DNA from: Oreohelix idahoensis
Lineage: Eukaryota; Mollusca; Gastropoda; Stylommatophora; Oreohelicidae
Assembly: GCA_024509875.1 (NCBI GenBank)
Contig: JAMPIV010019842.1
Coordinates: forward strand, 1 to 64,000
DNA: 64,000 bases
Direction of reading: 5' to 3'
In this document: in pieces, positions 1 through 12,183 of the stretch
Position numbering within the stretch: the first letter of the stretch is position 1
Layout of the letters: the number at the start of each line of letters is the position of its first letter
The notes under the pieces: model-generated
The model's database searches: none
Told to the model about the DNA's origin: nothing
The model's input: the letters and a program-made list of their open reading frames with translations, nothing else
Made by a program: the position numbers and the translations under genes

Positions 1-2702
1 GTACCTATATATGGCATACACTAGCCTATGTGCAACAACATATTGGTACAATAAATCGATATAATTATCGAACAGCACAACGACAATTATCAACAGAATA
101 AGTGATGGACAGTATAAGGCAGACATGCTGAAATGCAGAAAAAAGTGGACACAATCTAACACAGAACAAAAATCACTTAACTTAATATACCTTCTGTGCC
201 CTTTTCGCCAGACACACTCCAGATATCACAAAGTGTCTTGCAGAATAAACAAACCGGTTCCAGCAAGCGCAGAAAGGTACAACAAACTAGATTTTCTTCT
301 CTTCAGTTTCTTGTCAAAAGTGGTAGAAATGCGCACAACACAGCAGCTGCACGTACATCAAACAGGAAACGCAGCACAGCAACATCCGTGGACATATTTT
401 GACTTGAGATAATCTGCAAACGACATCCTCAAAAACACTTCACATTTAGTTTAAGAAATTAAACATGACTTGCTGACCCATTAATCTGTAACATTCCCAC
501 TGTAATGTTCTACCGGGTTGTACACAGTAAACAAATTAGAACGATGACTATTAAGACAATGCTAGGATAACATAATGCCACCCCGCACAGGGGCTTTCCT
601 ATCACGCGAACTCCGTGGGTTACATATCCAATAAATAAACTGGGCCCACCACTGATAAAGAATACTTTTTTTATGTAGGGGATGTTGAAGATTACCAAAA
701 CTGTAACCCGGAATGAGAGTTACAAAATGGGTTTTATTATTAAATTATTAATAGCTGAAGACATGGGCATGGAGATTGAATTAAATGGAGAATGGGTGTT
801 TCTTCTAATGGTTACAACTGATACACTGTGTAGGATAACGCCCACACATGAGCCGAAGCAGTAAATCTTTATATCACGACGAAAGTGTCAAAATAATCAA
901 ATTCTTTACTAATAACCAAACGACTGCTGACAACACGAGATACTGATAGTGAATTCAATTTCTATTAGTTTACTCTAAAGTGTTCCGCCACCCAGGATAT
1001 TTATGGTCATTGATCAGCGTTACTACGCGTCCACCTGCCTACGTGTTCACAACCTACCCGTGAGGTTACATGTTGTACGTGATGAGTGAGTGCGTGGGTG
1101 GGAACCACAGCACACGCCACGGGGTTGAATTGGGACGCTCGGGGTACAAGTCGTGGAACTGCAGGAGATCGTATAAACATAGTTTATTGTCACAGAATTC
1201 GTTTCCAAGAAATACAACACAATCAAACATAACTCACAACAAGACAGTTCCTATAGTCACATCTCCCACATTCTCATAATCATTAGCGCTCTACAAAACA
1301 GTCAACACTAGATCCCTACTCAGCAACGGGTCCTCCTCGGCCGTGCGGACCAAAAATAAATGGCCTCAAACGATGCTTCTAACATCAGCATTATAATAAA
1401 ATAGGGACAATGGATTCCTTTTCCCAGCAAACCGGTTGTCCTCCAATCAATAAAAATGCCTCCTTAATAATGCTTCATCAAAGACGCTTCTCAACCTTGG
1501 CGCATTAATCTAACTGTGGATCCATTTGTCTCAGCAAACGGTCATCATCGCCGAAGCTGCCACAAACATTAATGTGTGCGGGAACCGATTCCAAACAAAG
1601 CTTCTAACGATCAGGTATTAACATAAATGAGACAATGGATCCTTTTCCCAGCAAACGGATTATCCCTGCGCCGTGCTGACAAAAATAAACTGTCCCAAAC
1701 GATGCTTCTAACATCAAATATTATAATAAATAGACAATGGATTCCTTTTTTCCCAGCAAAGCAGTCTTGTCCTTGCACCGTGCTATCAACAAGCAAATTC
1801 CTCATACTATGACCCCATCAAAGAACGCTTTTCAACCTTGGCGCTTTAATGTAGATGTGGGATCCTCTCATAAAAACGAGGCCTCGTCAAATATGCCTCA
1901 ATCAAAGACGCTTCTCACCCTTGTGGCCTTTAAATGTAGATGTGGATCCTCTCAATAATAACGATGGGGCCTTACTTCAAAATATCATATAGATCTCCGG
2001 TTAGCCAACGGACATCATCCTCGCCGTGCTAACTACATCAAATGATGGTTTGAATACTTTCGGCGATTTCTCGCATGGACATACTGCACTCCCTGGCAAT
2101 CTGCAGTAATCTCGCCTTCACTCATCTTGACATTTATATATTCAAACAAGTCCTGGAATCCTTTTTACCCTTTTCAAAAATAACTCACAAAAACACAATT
2201 CTCCAATAAACACTCTGAAATTATCTATAGGGCCTACACAAATTAAGGGGCCTTGTATAACTTTTGCACTGCGCAGGCATACTCGAAACACACACTGTAG
2301 AACCGACCCTCCTCCCGTCGGTATCCCAAAAACAGAATGCCTTTAGTTCACACACTCTAGTCGCCGCCTAAAAAGACCCCTAACGAGACTCAGCGGCTTG
2401 TTCAAAAACACCGGTTCAGTCTCGCAACTGTACTTGCACGGCTTAGCCCACGGTGATTAATAGCAAAACACCCTCACACTTGTCAAAAAACATATATCAA
2501 TATGCAATAACCGTCTACAACAATAGAACTGACCATGTGTTCGCCCACTTGGATTAAACTTCTCGATCACACGAGGGAATTCCCTAAATACATTTTTTAA
2601 CTTAACAATCAGCTTAGATCAAGCAACGTAACCCGTAATCGAATCTATTTGCTTAACATTTTCAAGATCACCTCCCCTTGACTAATAATTTACTCTGTAT
2701 CA
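1..2702 (-). repeat. LTR copy 1 of family C (left end cut by window)
   Basis: It aligns along its whole length with the LTRs at 7214-9723 and 13917-16411. The window begins about 7 bases inside this LTR: the expected TGTTATA start is missing. It is longer than the other copies because of many scattered single-base insertions (for example GGCAGACATGCTG against GGCAGACTTGCTG, and AAAAAAGTGG against AAAAGTGG). It carries two decayed copies of the 81-bp repeat at about 1805-1985. Confidence 0.85.
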
Positions 2703-2770
2703 GTTGCCAACACACCGCCCGGGAGTGAAGCGAAAAAAAAAAATGATTTATCATTTTTTTTTTTGAAAAT
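2703..2770 (-). promoter_or_regulatory. Polypurine tract and U-box, copy 1
   Basis: Read on the minus strand, a run of Ts is followed by a C/G-rich tract and then the LTR. The T run pairs with an upstream A run (AAAATGATTTATCATTTT core on the plus strand). In this copy the G-run has been disturbed by insertions relative to 9735-9741. Confidence 0.45.
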
Positions 2771-5382
2771 TTAAGTCCCAAAAATTTAGAGATGAGTAAA
2801 ATGAAATTATATTCGATATGGCTACCATTTAAAAAAATGTATCTAATTAAGCAAAAAATAGTTACCTATTCCCACAATAGTACATCTAATACTCAATACA
2901 CATCAGCAATAAATGTAAAATTACAATAAATGTAATAAAACACGCTATCAAACATAATCAATCAAAATCCCAATTGAATGTTACCGATGTAAATTACAAC
3001 AAAAGCATCAATCATAATACAAGCATACCAAAATTAATCTTAATAGAACACTAAGCTAAGTAACATTTTAGTACAAGTAACAACCAATAGAAAGTGAAAG
3101 AACAAGATCAAACAACAGAAGAATGATCTGTAGTAAAGGAAAGTAAGAAATCAGAAAATGAGAAACGATTAACAATACCACATAATAATCAATAAGTAAA
3201 ACAATTTCATGTAAAATAAATACAAATTTTACCAAAATACTAGTTACATTAATATTAAGTTATATAATTAACTCAAGAATTACAAACGAATGAAAGTATA
3301 AGTAATCGAAAGAAGATGAAGTATATACAAATAGAATGAAGAGAAACGAAGATGTGATACGAAAGTATAAACAATAGATATGAACACATATTCGTAAAGA
3401 CGAGACAAATAAGATAGAATGAAATGAAGGATAGTCACAAATGACGAATGGAAAAGCAAAGGTATGAACGCATAGAAAGTTCAGTAACAATCACTTCAAT
3501 AAATAAATGTTTAAGATCAGACAATATCATGTTCAAAAATTAAATACAAATCATGTTACTACAAGGCACAACAACAACATGATTCAAAGTATATCCTTAA
3601 ACATACTAACACCTACAAAAAGAAATAATTTATAACAAAAACAAAGTTAAAATAAATAAAGTTAACTAAGTTAACAAAAGATATAATTACTTAATTGAAA
3701 ATAAATTAGAAAACCTTACACAAACACATAATAGTGCGCATTTTGCGATCAACTGTAAGTTTTGAACCTAGACAACGAAAAATCAACCGCGAGCAAATAA
3801 TAAACATAACATCATAATATCAAATAAAGACAAGTTTTTCCAAAGAAGTAATATCCCTTTCAATCATAAGGGCACACAAAAATAAATTAAAACAATGCAC
3901 AAAAAACCTTTTGTTTGTGTCCATTTTTTTTCCCAAAATGTACCGAAACACAATATTTCAGAACGATAAGTTATCAAAAATAAAATTATTATTTTAAGTA
4001 ATTCTAATATCATAACTAATATAAACTAACAATGAAATTAACTTTAACAAAATGAGAGAAGTATAAAATATCTTATCACTAGATAACACTTAAATCAAAA
4101 CATGTAAGTTTTCTTTTTTTTTTTTACCAAAAAAGTACATCACCTAAAAAAAAAACCTAAGAAAAATACAATGATCAACGTTTAATCATCAACTTACCAA
4201 CATACAAACGTAACATAATGTAACAACAATCTGTCCCATCTTTTATAAACAAACAAAAATATCAGATGTGTCTATCAATTATAAACAAAAAAGTTGAATT
4301 TTAATTTATAAGTTAATTCTGACTAACAATAGCGATTTGAGCTTCAGTGTTTATATAACTGTAAATATTATATCTTACTCACCTAGATATATATACTATA
4401 AATAAATCTAAAATTTTAATGGTACAATAAGGATATTGAAAAAGAAGTCCTTATTAAAATACCTACAAAGGATTTTGTTTATCAAATTAATCTGCTGCAA
4501 AAATGTTGAAAAAATCTTATTATTTAAATTCTAGGTACTATGGCTATGACAAGGTCAATGTTTTTCACCATATGTTAACAATTCAAATACACAAAATAAA
4601 TTTTCTGATAAGTAATTCTACAAAATCATATTACACAACATAACAATAAAAAATTTTATAAATTAATTCATCCTAACAATTACAGCTACAACCCGAAAAA
4701 TATACAGAAAAAATGAGCACAGTTTTGACACAACCGCTCACTGCATTTAATCAAAAATTAACACACAAATTATTACCAAAACATATGTTACACACACAAT
4801 CAAAACCGAATATTATACAAATGGCAATAAAAAAATTGTGACTGGTTACATTATCGTGAAACAATTCACATATGTTCCACAAAAAATATATATGTAATCA
4901 ATCAAATGAATTCATCAAAAATGAACATCAATAATGTTTTCAAAGAAATTTACACATATTTTTAAATAGAACATCATATTATATATTAAAATAACACGAT
5001 GAATACAATAACATGTACTATTCTAAAAATAAAATCAGCTGTAAAAAAAAATATTCCCGTCAATTCCGTCCATTAATTCTTGATCCTCCAAAAAGTTGAC
5101 TCGTCAGATGTATAGCGAGACGCGCTCATAGTTCCGCTTGATAAATAATCCACATTCTTCACGAATAATGTCAACAAGTGCGCCAACTCATCACAACGTC
5201 GCACGCTACGAAGACAATACAAATGAAATTTCTATTAATCATCTGTTAGATTTAATAAGGAAAAACGGAAAATCAACTTTCACGTTTTACCTATGCCTTG
5301 AGGTGGAGTAGAGTCTTGGCCCCTTTTCACACACCCTCAACAAGTCCTCCTAGAACGATGTCAACATCGACACAGAAGGCTT

Positions 5383-7094
5383 TAAGCGATCACTTGACCG
5401 TAACGAAAGTTCATCTCCTTGTTTGTAGGCTGAAAAAAAAAATTACTGACGTTCACAAGAACGAGATGACCTTTTCGACACCACTAGTGTGACAGATCAA
5501 CAGTGTTTTATTAACTTTGCTATGTTAACAACCTTGCACTCTTATGTGGAGCACAGCTAACCTGTTACGATTTCTATAATTGCAGTGTTCAAGAAACATT
5601 GTATTTGTTCCATTGACACAGTTGTACCACTGTTTCACATCCCAGTTTAGCGATAATTATACGAATTAGCAATATTATGCCTCCTGGATAAAAATATCTA
5701 CCATAATGGAAATGTGCTTTTAACAACAAATTTATTACCAGATTGACAAACTCTCACATAATATTTTCCATTTATAGATTCAAATACTCTTAGAATCACG
5801 ATGTTGTGATCCTGTCAAATTGTTTCTTGTTTTTTAGGCAAAGAAACAATAAACTAATGAAAAGAAACTCCCTTGGTACATTTTAACGCTCAGGGGGTTT
5901 TAATCTCCTATCAAAAGTATTTTTATCCTTGTTTGTGGCAGTGTGTTTTTAAGAACTGGGGTCACACTGACTTGACTGGGTATGACCGAAAGATTTAACC
6001 ATATCTTTATTGTTTCCCCACAAAATATGGTTTTCCTACCCTGAATAAGGAGTGCTATTTTCTTCTCACGTTTAATACCTTGTTTGTTATTTTAACAACT
6101 TAAATTGAAATTTTATTATTGATTCTCTTTTATTATCTACACAGGGTTATCTAATACTGTAGATTTTCCTTTGCTAGCTTGCTGCCAGGATCCAATATCG
6201 CTAAAAATGATTTGGTATTGCGTTGAAAGTTATATTTCCCTCGGAAAGATTTCTGTCCCCAATCTCTTCACTTTTAGAGTCCGCTTTATGTCTTTCACTG
6301 TCAACACTGACAGAAGACCACCTTTTTTTCTTTAAGAGAATGTCAAGTAAACCATCCAATCTCACTCTGGCTTCTGAAATTTGAATATCTCTAAGTGAAA
6401 TATCTGCACTTAATTTTCTTGTTTTAACCTCTCAACTCTTAAAACCTTGCAGCTTTTCCTCTTTCCTATCAGTCAATTTTTAATCTTAGCGACCCTCACT
6501 CTCTCAGCCGTTAATTCTAACAATGCCTCTGTCTCATTCTGCTCTTTATTTTGCCTCAACTGCGTCAACTCCAGCGGTAGAGACTGAATCTTAACATCGT
6601 CATTGTTATTATACATAATCTTCATCATTCATTCTTAAGGTGGTACATTCAATTTGTTTTTCTCATAACATCTCTCTCTCCTTTCTTGAAGTTCCTGAGT
6701 TAGATTTCATAAACTTCACTATCGTTATCTTTAATCTGAGTTTTGGCAACCTCTTTGATCTTACACACAATGCTACACTCAATGCTGTTAGAGTACTAGC
6801 AAGTTCTGAGTTTGATTTGAACTAAATCAACTGTAAGTTTAGAGACTTTTTCATGTAACTCACTTACTTCAGCAGTACATTCTATGAAACTTTCCCTTTG
6901 CTCTAGGGTACTCTGTTTTATGTCCAATTGCTTCTTCTCTTCTAGCATCCTTTTCCTCATACCTCTCATCAGCTTCATGAATTAGCTTTTCATAATATCA
7001 ATCTATTTATTTCAGACTCAGTCAGCTTCACGGTCTCCAAATCCTAATAGTTCACGGTTATTTTTTTCCCTCAGGATCTGTATTATAGTCCCAT
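5383..7094 (-). pseudogene. Coiled-coil Gag-like gene, copy 1 (frame-broken)
   Basis: This is the counterpart of the intact 539-codon gene at 12184-13803. The start (CAT on the plus strand) is at 7092-7094 and the stop corresponds to about 5383. Only short in-frame islands survive, for example the segment containing KRMLEEKKQLDIKQSTLEQR near 6950. The breaks are almost all single inserted bases, often in homopolymers, with few substitutions. That pattern is more typical of uncorrected long-read sequence than of neutral decay. The true locus may therefore be intact; the sequence as given is not. Confidence 0.75.
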
Positions 7095-7213
7095 ATGACT
7101 TACATACTTAGACAACAATATATGTATTAATTAAAACGTTCACCTCACCAAAGCCCAATTATCTTTTTAAGAAATTGCAAAATTATTTCTTAATTTACTG
7201 TACACCAATTTTC

Positions 7214-9723
7214 TGTTATAGTAACCTATATATGGCATACACACTACCTATGCAATCAACATATTGTAACAATAAATCGATAATAATTTATCGACAGCAC
7301 AACGACAATTATCAACAGAATAAGTTGATGGACAGTATAGGCAGACTTGCTGAAATGCAGACAAGTGGCACAATCCTACACAGAACAAAATCACTTATCT
7401 TAATATACTTCTGTCCCTTTCGCCAACACACCAGATATCACAAAGTTCTGCAGATAAAACCGTTCCAGCGCAGAAAAGGTACACAAACTAGATTTTCTTC
7501 TCTTCAGGTTCTTGCAAAAGTGTAGAATGCGCTCAACACAGCATCAGCACGTACATCATACAGGAACGCAGCACAGCAACATCCGTGACTTTTGACTTGA
7601 GATAATCTGCAAACGACTCCCTCAAAAACACTTCACATTTAGTTAAACTTGACTGTCTACCATTATCTGTAAAATTCCCACTGTAATGTTTCTACCGTGT
7701 TGGACACAGTAAACAAATTAGAACGAGGACTAATGAAGCAATGCTAGGAATACATAAGCCACGCCGCACAGGGGCTTTCCTATCACGCGAACGAACATCC
7801 GTGGGTTACATTCCATTAAATAAACTGGCCCACCACTGTAAAGAATACTTTTTTTATGTAGGGAGTTGAAGATTACCAAACTGTAACCGTAATGAGAGTT
7901 ACAAATGGTTTTATTATTAAATTAGTTTATTATCTGATGACTGGTCCTTGGAGATTGAATTAAATGGTGAAGGGTGTTTCTTTAATGGTTACACTGTTCA
8001 TAAAACGCCCACACAGAGCAGAACAGTAATTCTTATAACACGCGAATGTCAAAATATCAAATTCTGTACTACTAACATACCACTGCTACACACGAGTATA
8101 CTGGTAGTGAATTCAATCTGTTTGTTGACCTAAATTTCCGCCACCCAGGATATTTATGGTCATGGCGTTACTACCGTCCCGCCTACTGATTCCGTCCTCC
8201 ACCGTGTTAAATGTTGTAGTGAGTGTGCGTGTGGTATATTCACACGCCACGGATACGCACGTACAAGTCGTGGGAACTGCAGGTGATCTGATAAGCATAG
8301 TTTATTGTCACAATACGTTCATGAAATACACAGTCAAACATAAACTCACAACAAGAAAGTACTATATAGTCACATCTCTCCACTTCCTCATAATCATTAG
8401 CTGGTATGCTCTACAACATCAACACTAGATCCTCTCAGCAACGTCATCTCTCAGCCGTTCTGTGACAATAATAAATGGCCCCCTCAAACGATGCTATCTA
8501 ACATCAGCATGTATAATAAATAGACAATGGATCGCTTTTCCCAGCAAACGGTGTTGTCCAATAAAATTAATGGCCTCCTTAAATATGCTTGCATCACAGA
8601 CGCTCTCTAAACCTTGGCGCTTTAATCTAACTGTGGAGCCTCGCAGCAACGGTCACCCTCGCCGTGCTGACAATAATAAATGGCCTCAAACACAGCTTCT
8701 CACATCAGTCTTATAATAAATCGAGAATGGATCCTTTTCCCCGCGAACGGTTATCCTCGCCGTGCTGACAATAAATAAAGGCCTCAAAACGATGCTTCTA
8801 ACATCAATATTTATAATAAATAGACAATGGATCCCTTTTCCCCCCAGCAAACGTGTTGTCCTCACCGTGCTATCAACAACATTCAATTCCTCAACTATGC
8901 CCCCATCAAAGACGCCTCTCAACCTTGGCGCTTTTAATGTAGATGTGGATCCTCTCAATAATAACGATGGCCTCTCAAATATGCCTCATCAAAGACGCTC
9001 TCCAACCTGGCGCTTTAATGTAGATGTGGATCCTCTCAATAATAACGATGGCCTCTCAAATATCATATTAGATCCGGTTACCAACGGACATCATCCTCGC
9101 CGTGGCTAACTACATCAATGGTGAATAACTTTCGGCGATTTCTCGCAAGACTGCACTCCCTGGCAATCTGCAGTAATCTCGCCTNCANTCATCTNGANAT
9201 ATATANATTCAAANANATNTCCTNGNTCCNTNCCTCTTCANAAANACTCACAAACACAATTCTCCAATAAACTTCTGAAATTATAGGCCTACACAAATAA
9301 GGGCCTTTATAACTTTTGCACTGCGCAGGCATACTCGAAACACACACTGTAGGACCGACCTCTCCCGTCGGTACCCAAAAAACAGAATGCCTTTAGGTTC
9401 ACACACTCTGAGTCCCGCCTAAAAAGACCCCACGAGACTCGGCTGTTTCAAAAACACACCGTTCTCGCACTACTTGCACGGGCTAGCCACAAATAGCTAA
9501 ACACCCGTAAGCTCAAAACAGTTTCAATATTGCATACCTCTACACAATAGAACTGACCAGTGTTCGCAACTTGGAAACTTCTCGACACATCACACGAGGG
9601 AATTCCCCTAATATACATTTTTAAACTAACATCAGCTTAATCAAGCAACGTAACCCGTAATCGAATCTATTTGCTTAACATTTTCAATGATCACCTCCCC
9701 TTGATAATATTTACTCTGTATCA
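7214..9723 (-). repeat. LTR copy 2 of family C
   Basis: It begins TGTTATAG at 7214 and ends CTGTATCA at 9723, about 2.51 kb. It aligns end to end with copies 1 and 3 and carries two units of the 81-bp repeat (about 8890-9065), against three in copy 3. It also contains the N-studded stretch 9185-9245. The indel load relative to copy 3 is intermediate. Confidence 0.85.
9185..9245. other. Single-N-studded stretch (probable assembly join)
   Basis: Fourteen isolated Ns are scattered over 61 bases within LTR copy 2, with readable bases between them. The same segment in copy 3 (about 15894-15955) has no ambiguity. Isolated Ns like this arise when two disagreeing sequences are merged base by base, not from a sized scaffold gap. 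Confidence 0.85.
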
Positions 9724-9775
9724 GTTGCCACACCCCCCGGGAAAAAAAAAAATGATTTATCATTTTTTTGTTGAA
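9724..9775 (-). promoter_or_regulatory. Polypurine tract, U-box and stem-loop, copy 2
   Basis: On the plus strand the LTR end is followed by GTTGCCACACCCCCCGGG, an A run, ATGATTTATCAT and a T run. In element orientation this is an A/T stem-loop, a T-run (U-box) and then a G-run next to the 3' LTR. The same arrangement occurs in family B at 35828-35877. A G-run preceded by Ts is the usual plus-strand primer of LTR elements. Confidence 0.6.
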
Positions 9776-12183
9776 AATTTAAGTCCCAAAAATTTAGAGA
9801 TAAATGAAATTATATCATATGGCTACCAAAAAATGTATCTATGCAAAAAATGTACCTATTACAATAGTACATCTATACACAATTTCAGCAATAAATGTAA
9901 AATTACAACTAAAACATCAAACAAAATCAATTCAAATATCCAATGAATGTTACCGAAGTAAATTACAACAAAAGCATCAATCATAATACAAGCATACCAA
10001 AATTAATCTTAATAGAACCTAAGCTAAGTACATTTAATACAAGTAACAACCAATAGAAAGTGAAAGAACAAGATCAAACAACAGAAGAATGATCTGTAGT
10101 AAGGAAAGTAAGAAATCATAAAATGAGAAACGATTAACAATACCACATAATAATCAATAAGTAAACAATTTCATGTAAAATAAATACAAATTTACCAAAA
10201 TACTAGTTACATTTATATGTTAAGTTATAATAATTAACTCAAGAATAACAGACGAATGAAAGTATAAGTATCGAAAGAAGATGAAGTATACAAATAGCAT
10301 GAAGAGAAACGAAGATGTGATACGAAAGTATAAACAAGATATGAAACACATATCGAAAAGCCGACAAAAAGATAGAATGAAACCAAGGATAGCCAACAAA
10401 GACGAATGGAAAGCAAAGGTATGAACGCATAGAAAGTCAGTAACAATACACACTAATAAATGTTTAGATCAGACAATATCTTTCAAAAATTAAATACAAT
10501 CATGACTACAAGGCACAAAACAACATGTCAAAGTATATCCATACTAACACCACAAAAAGAATAATTCATAACTAAACAAAAGTCTAATAAATAATTTAAC
10601 TAAGTTACAAAAGTTATACTTAATTGAAAATAAATTATAAACCTTACACAAACAAATAATAGCATTTGCGATAACTAAGTTTTGACCTAACGCACAATCA
10701 ACCGCTAAAAAATAAAATTACATCATAATATCAAATAAGACAAGTTTCCAAAGAAGTAATATCCCCTTCAATCATAGGGCACACAAAAATAAATTACAAT
10801 GCCAAAAAACTTTTTTTTCCCCAAAATTACCATACACAATATTTCAGAACGATAAGTTATCAAAAAATAAAATTATTATTTAAGTAATTCTAAGTCATAA
10901 CTAATAAACTAACAATGAAATTAACTTTTAACAAAATGAGAGAAGTATAAAATATCTTATCTCTAGATAAACACTTAAATCAAAACATGTAAGTTTTTCT
11001 TTTTTTCAAAAAAGTACATCACCAAAAAAAAAACCTAAGAAAAATACAATGTCATCTGTATATCAACTTACCAACATACAAACGTAACATAATGTTACAA
11101 CAATCTGTCCATCTTTTAACAAACAAAAATATCAGATGTGTCTATCAATTTTACAAAAAAGTTGAATTTAATTTATAAGTTAATTCTGACTAACAATAGC
11201 GTTGAGCTTCAGTGTTATTTAACTGTAAATTTATATCTTACTCAGCCTAGATATATATACTATAAATAAATCTAAAATTTAATGGTACAATAGGATATGA
11301 AAAAGAAGTCCTATTAAAATACCTACAAAGGTTTTGTTTATCAAATTAATCTGCTGCAAAAATGTTGAAAAAATCTTATTATTTAAATTCTAGGTACTAT
11401 GCTATGACAAGGTCAATGTTTCACCATATGTTAACAATTCAAATACACAATTATTTCTGATAATTCTACAAAATCATATTACACAACATAACAATAAATT
11501 TATATAATTATCCTAACAATTACAGCTACAACCCGAAAAATATACAGAAAAATGAGCACAGGTTTGACACCGCTCACTGCATTTATCAAAAATTACACAC
11601 AAATTATTACCAAAACATATGTTACACACAATCAAAACCGAATAGTATACAAATGGCATAAAAAAATTGGACTGGTACATTATCGAAACAATCACATATG
11701 TTCCACAAAAAATATATATGTAGCAATCAAATGATTCATCAAAATGAACATCATAATGTTTCAAAGAAATTACACATATTTTAATAGAACATCATATGAT
11801 ATATTATACACAGAATACAATAACATGTACTATTCTAAAAATAAATCAGCTGTAAAAAAAAAATATTCCCGTCAATCCGTCATTAATTCTTGATCCTCCA
11901 AAAAGTGACTCGTCAGATGTATAGCGAGACGCTCATAGGTTCCGCTTGATAAATAATCCACATTCTTCACGAATAATGTCAACAAGTGCGCCAACTCATC
12001 ACAACGTCGCACGCTACGAGACAATACAAATGAAAATTTCTATTAATCATCTGTTAGATTTAATAAGGAAAAACGGAAAATCAACTTTCACGTTTACCTA
12101 TGCCTTGAGGTGGAGTAGAGTCTTGGCCCCTTTTCACACACCTCAACAAGTCCTCCTTAAACGATGTCAACATCACAGAAGGC

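Larger units (their letters stand above)
2703..7213 (-). other. Internal region, copy 1, of family C
   Basis: This is a very AT-rich stretch matching 9724-13916 base for base, apart from scattered short insertions. From 2703 to about 5380 it shows no coding sequence on either strand; from 5383 to 7094 it holds a broken copy of the coiled-coil Gag-like gene. It is about 320 bp longer than internal copy 2, and most of the excess is one-base insertions rather than any inserted block. Confidence 0.8.
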
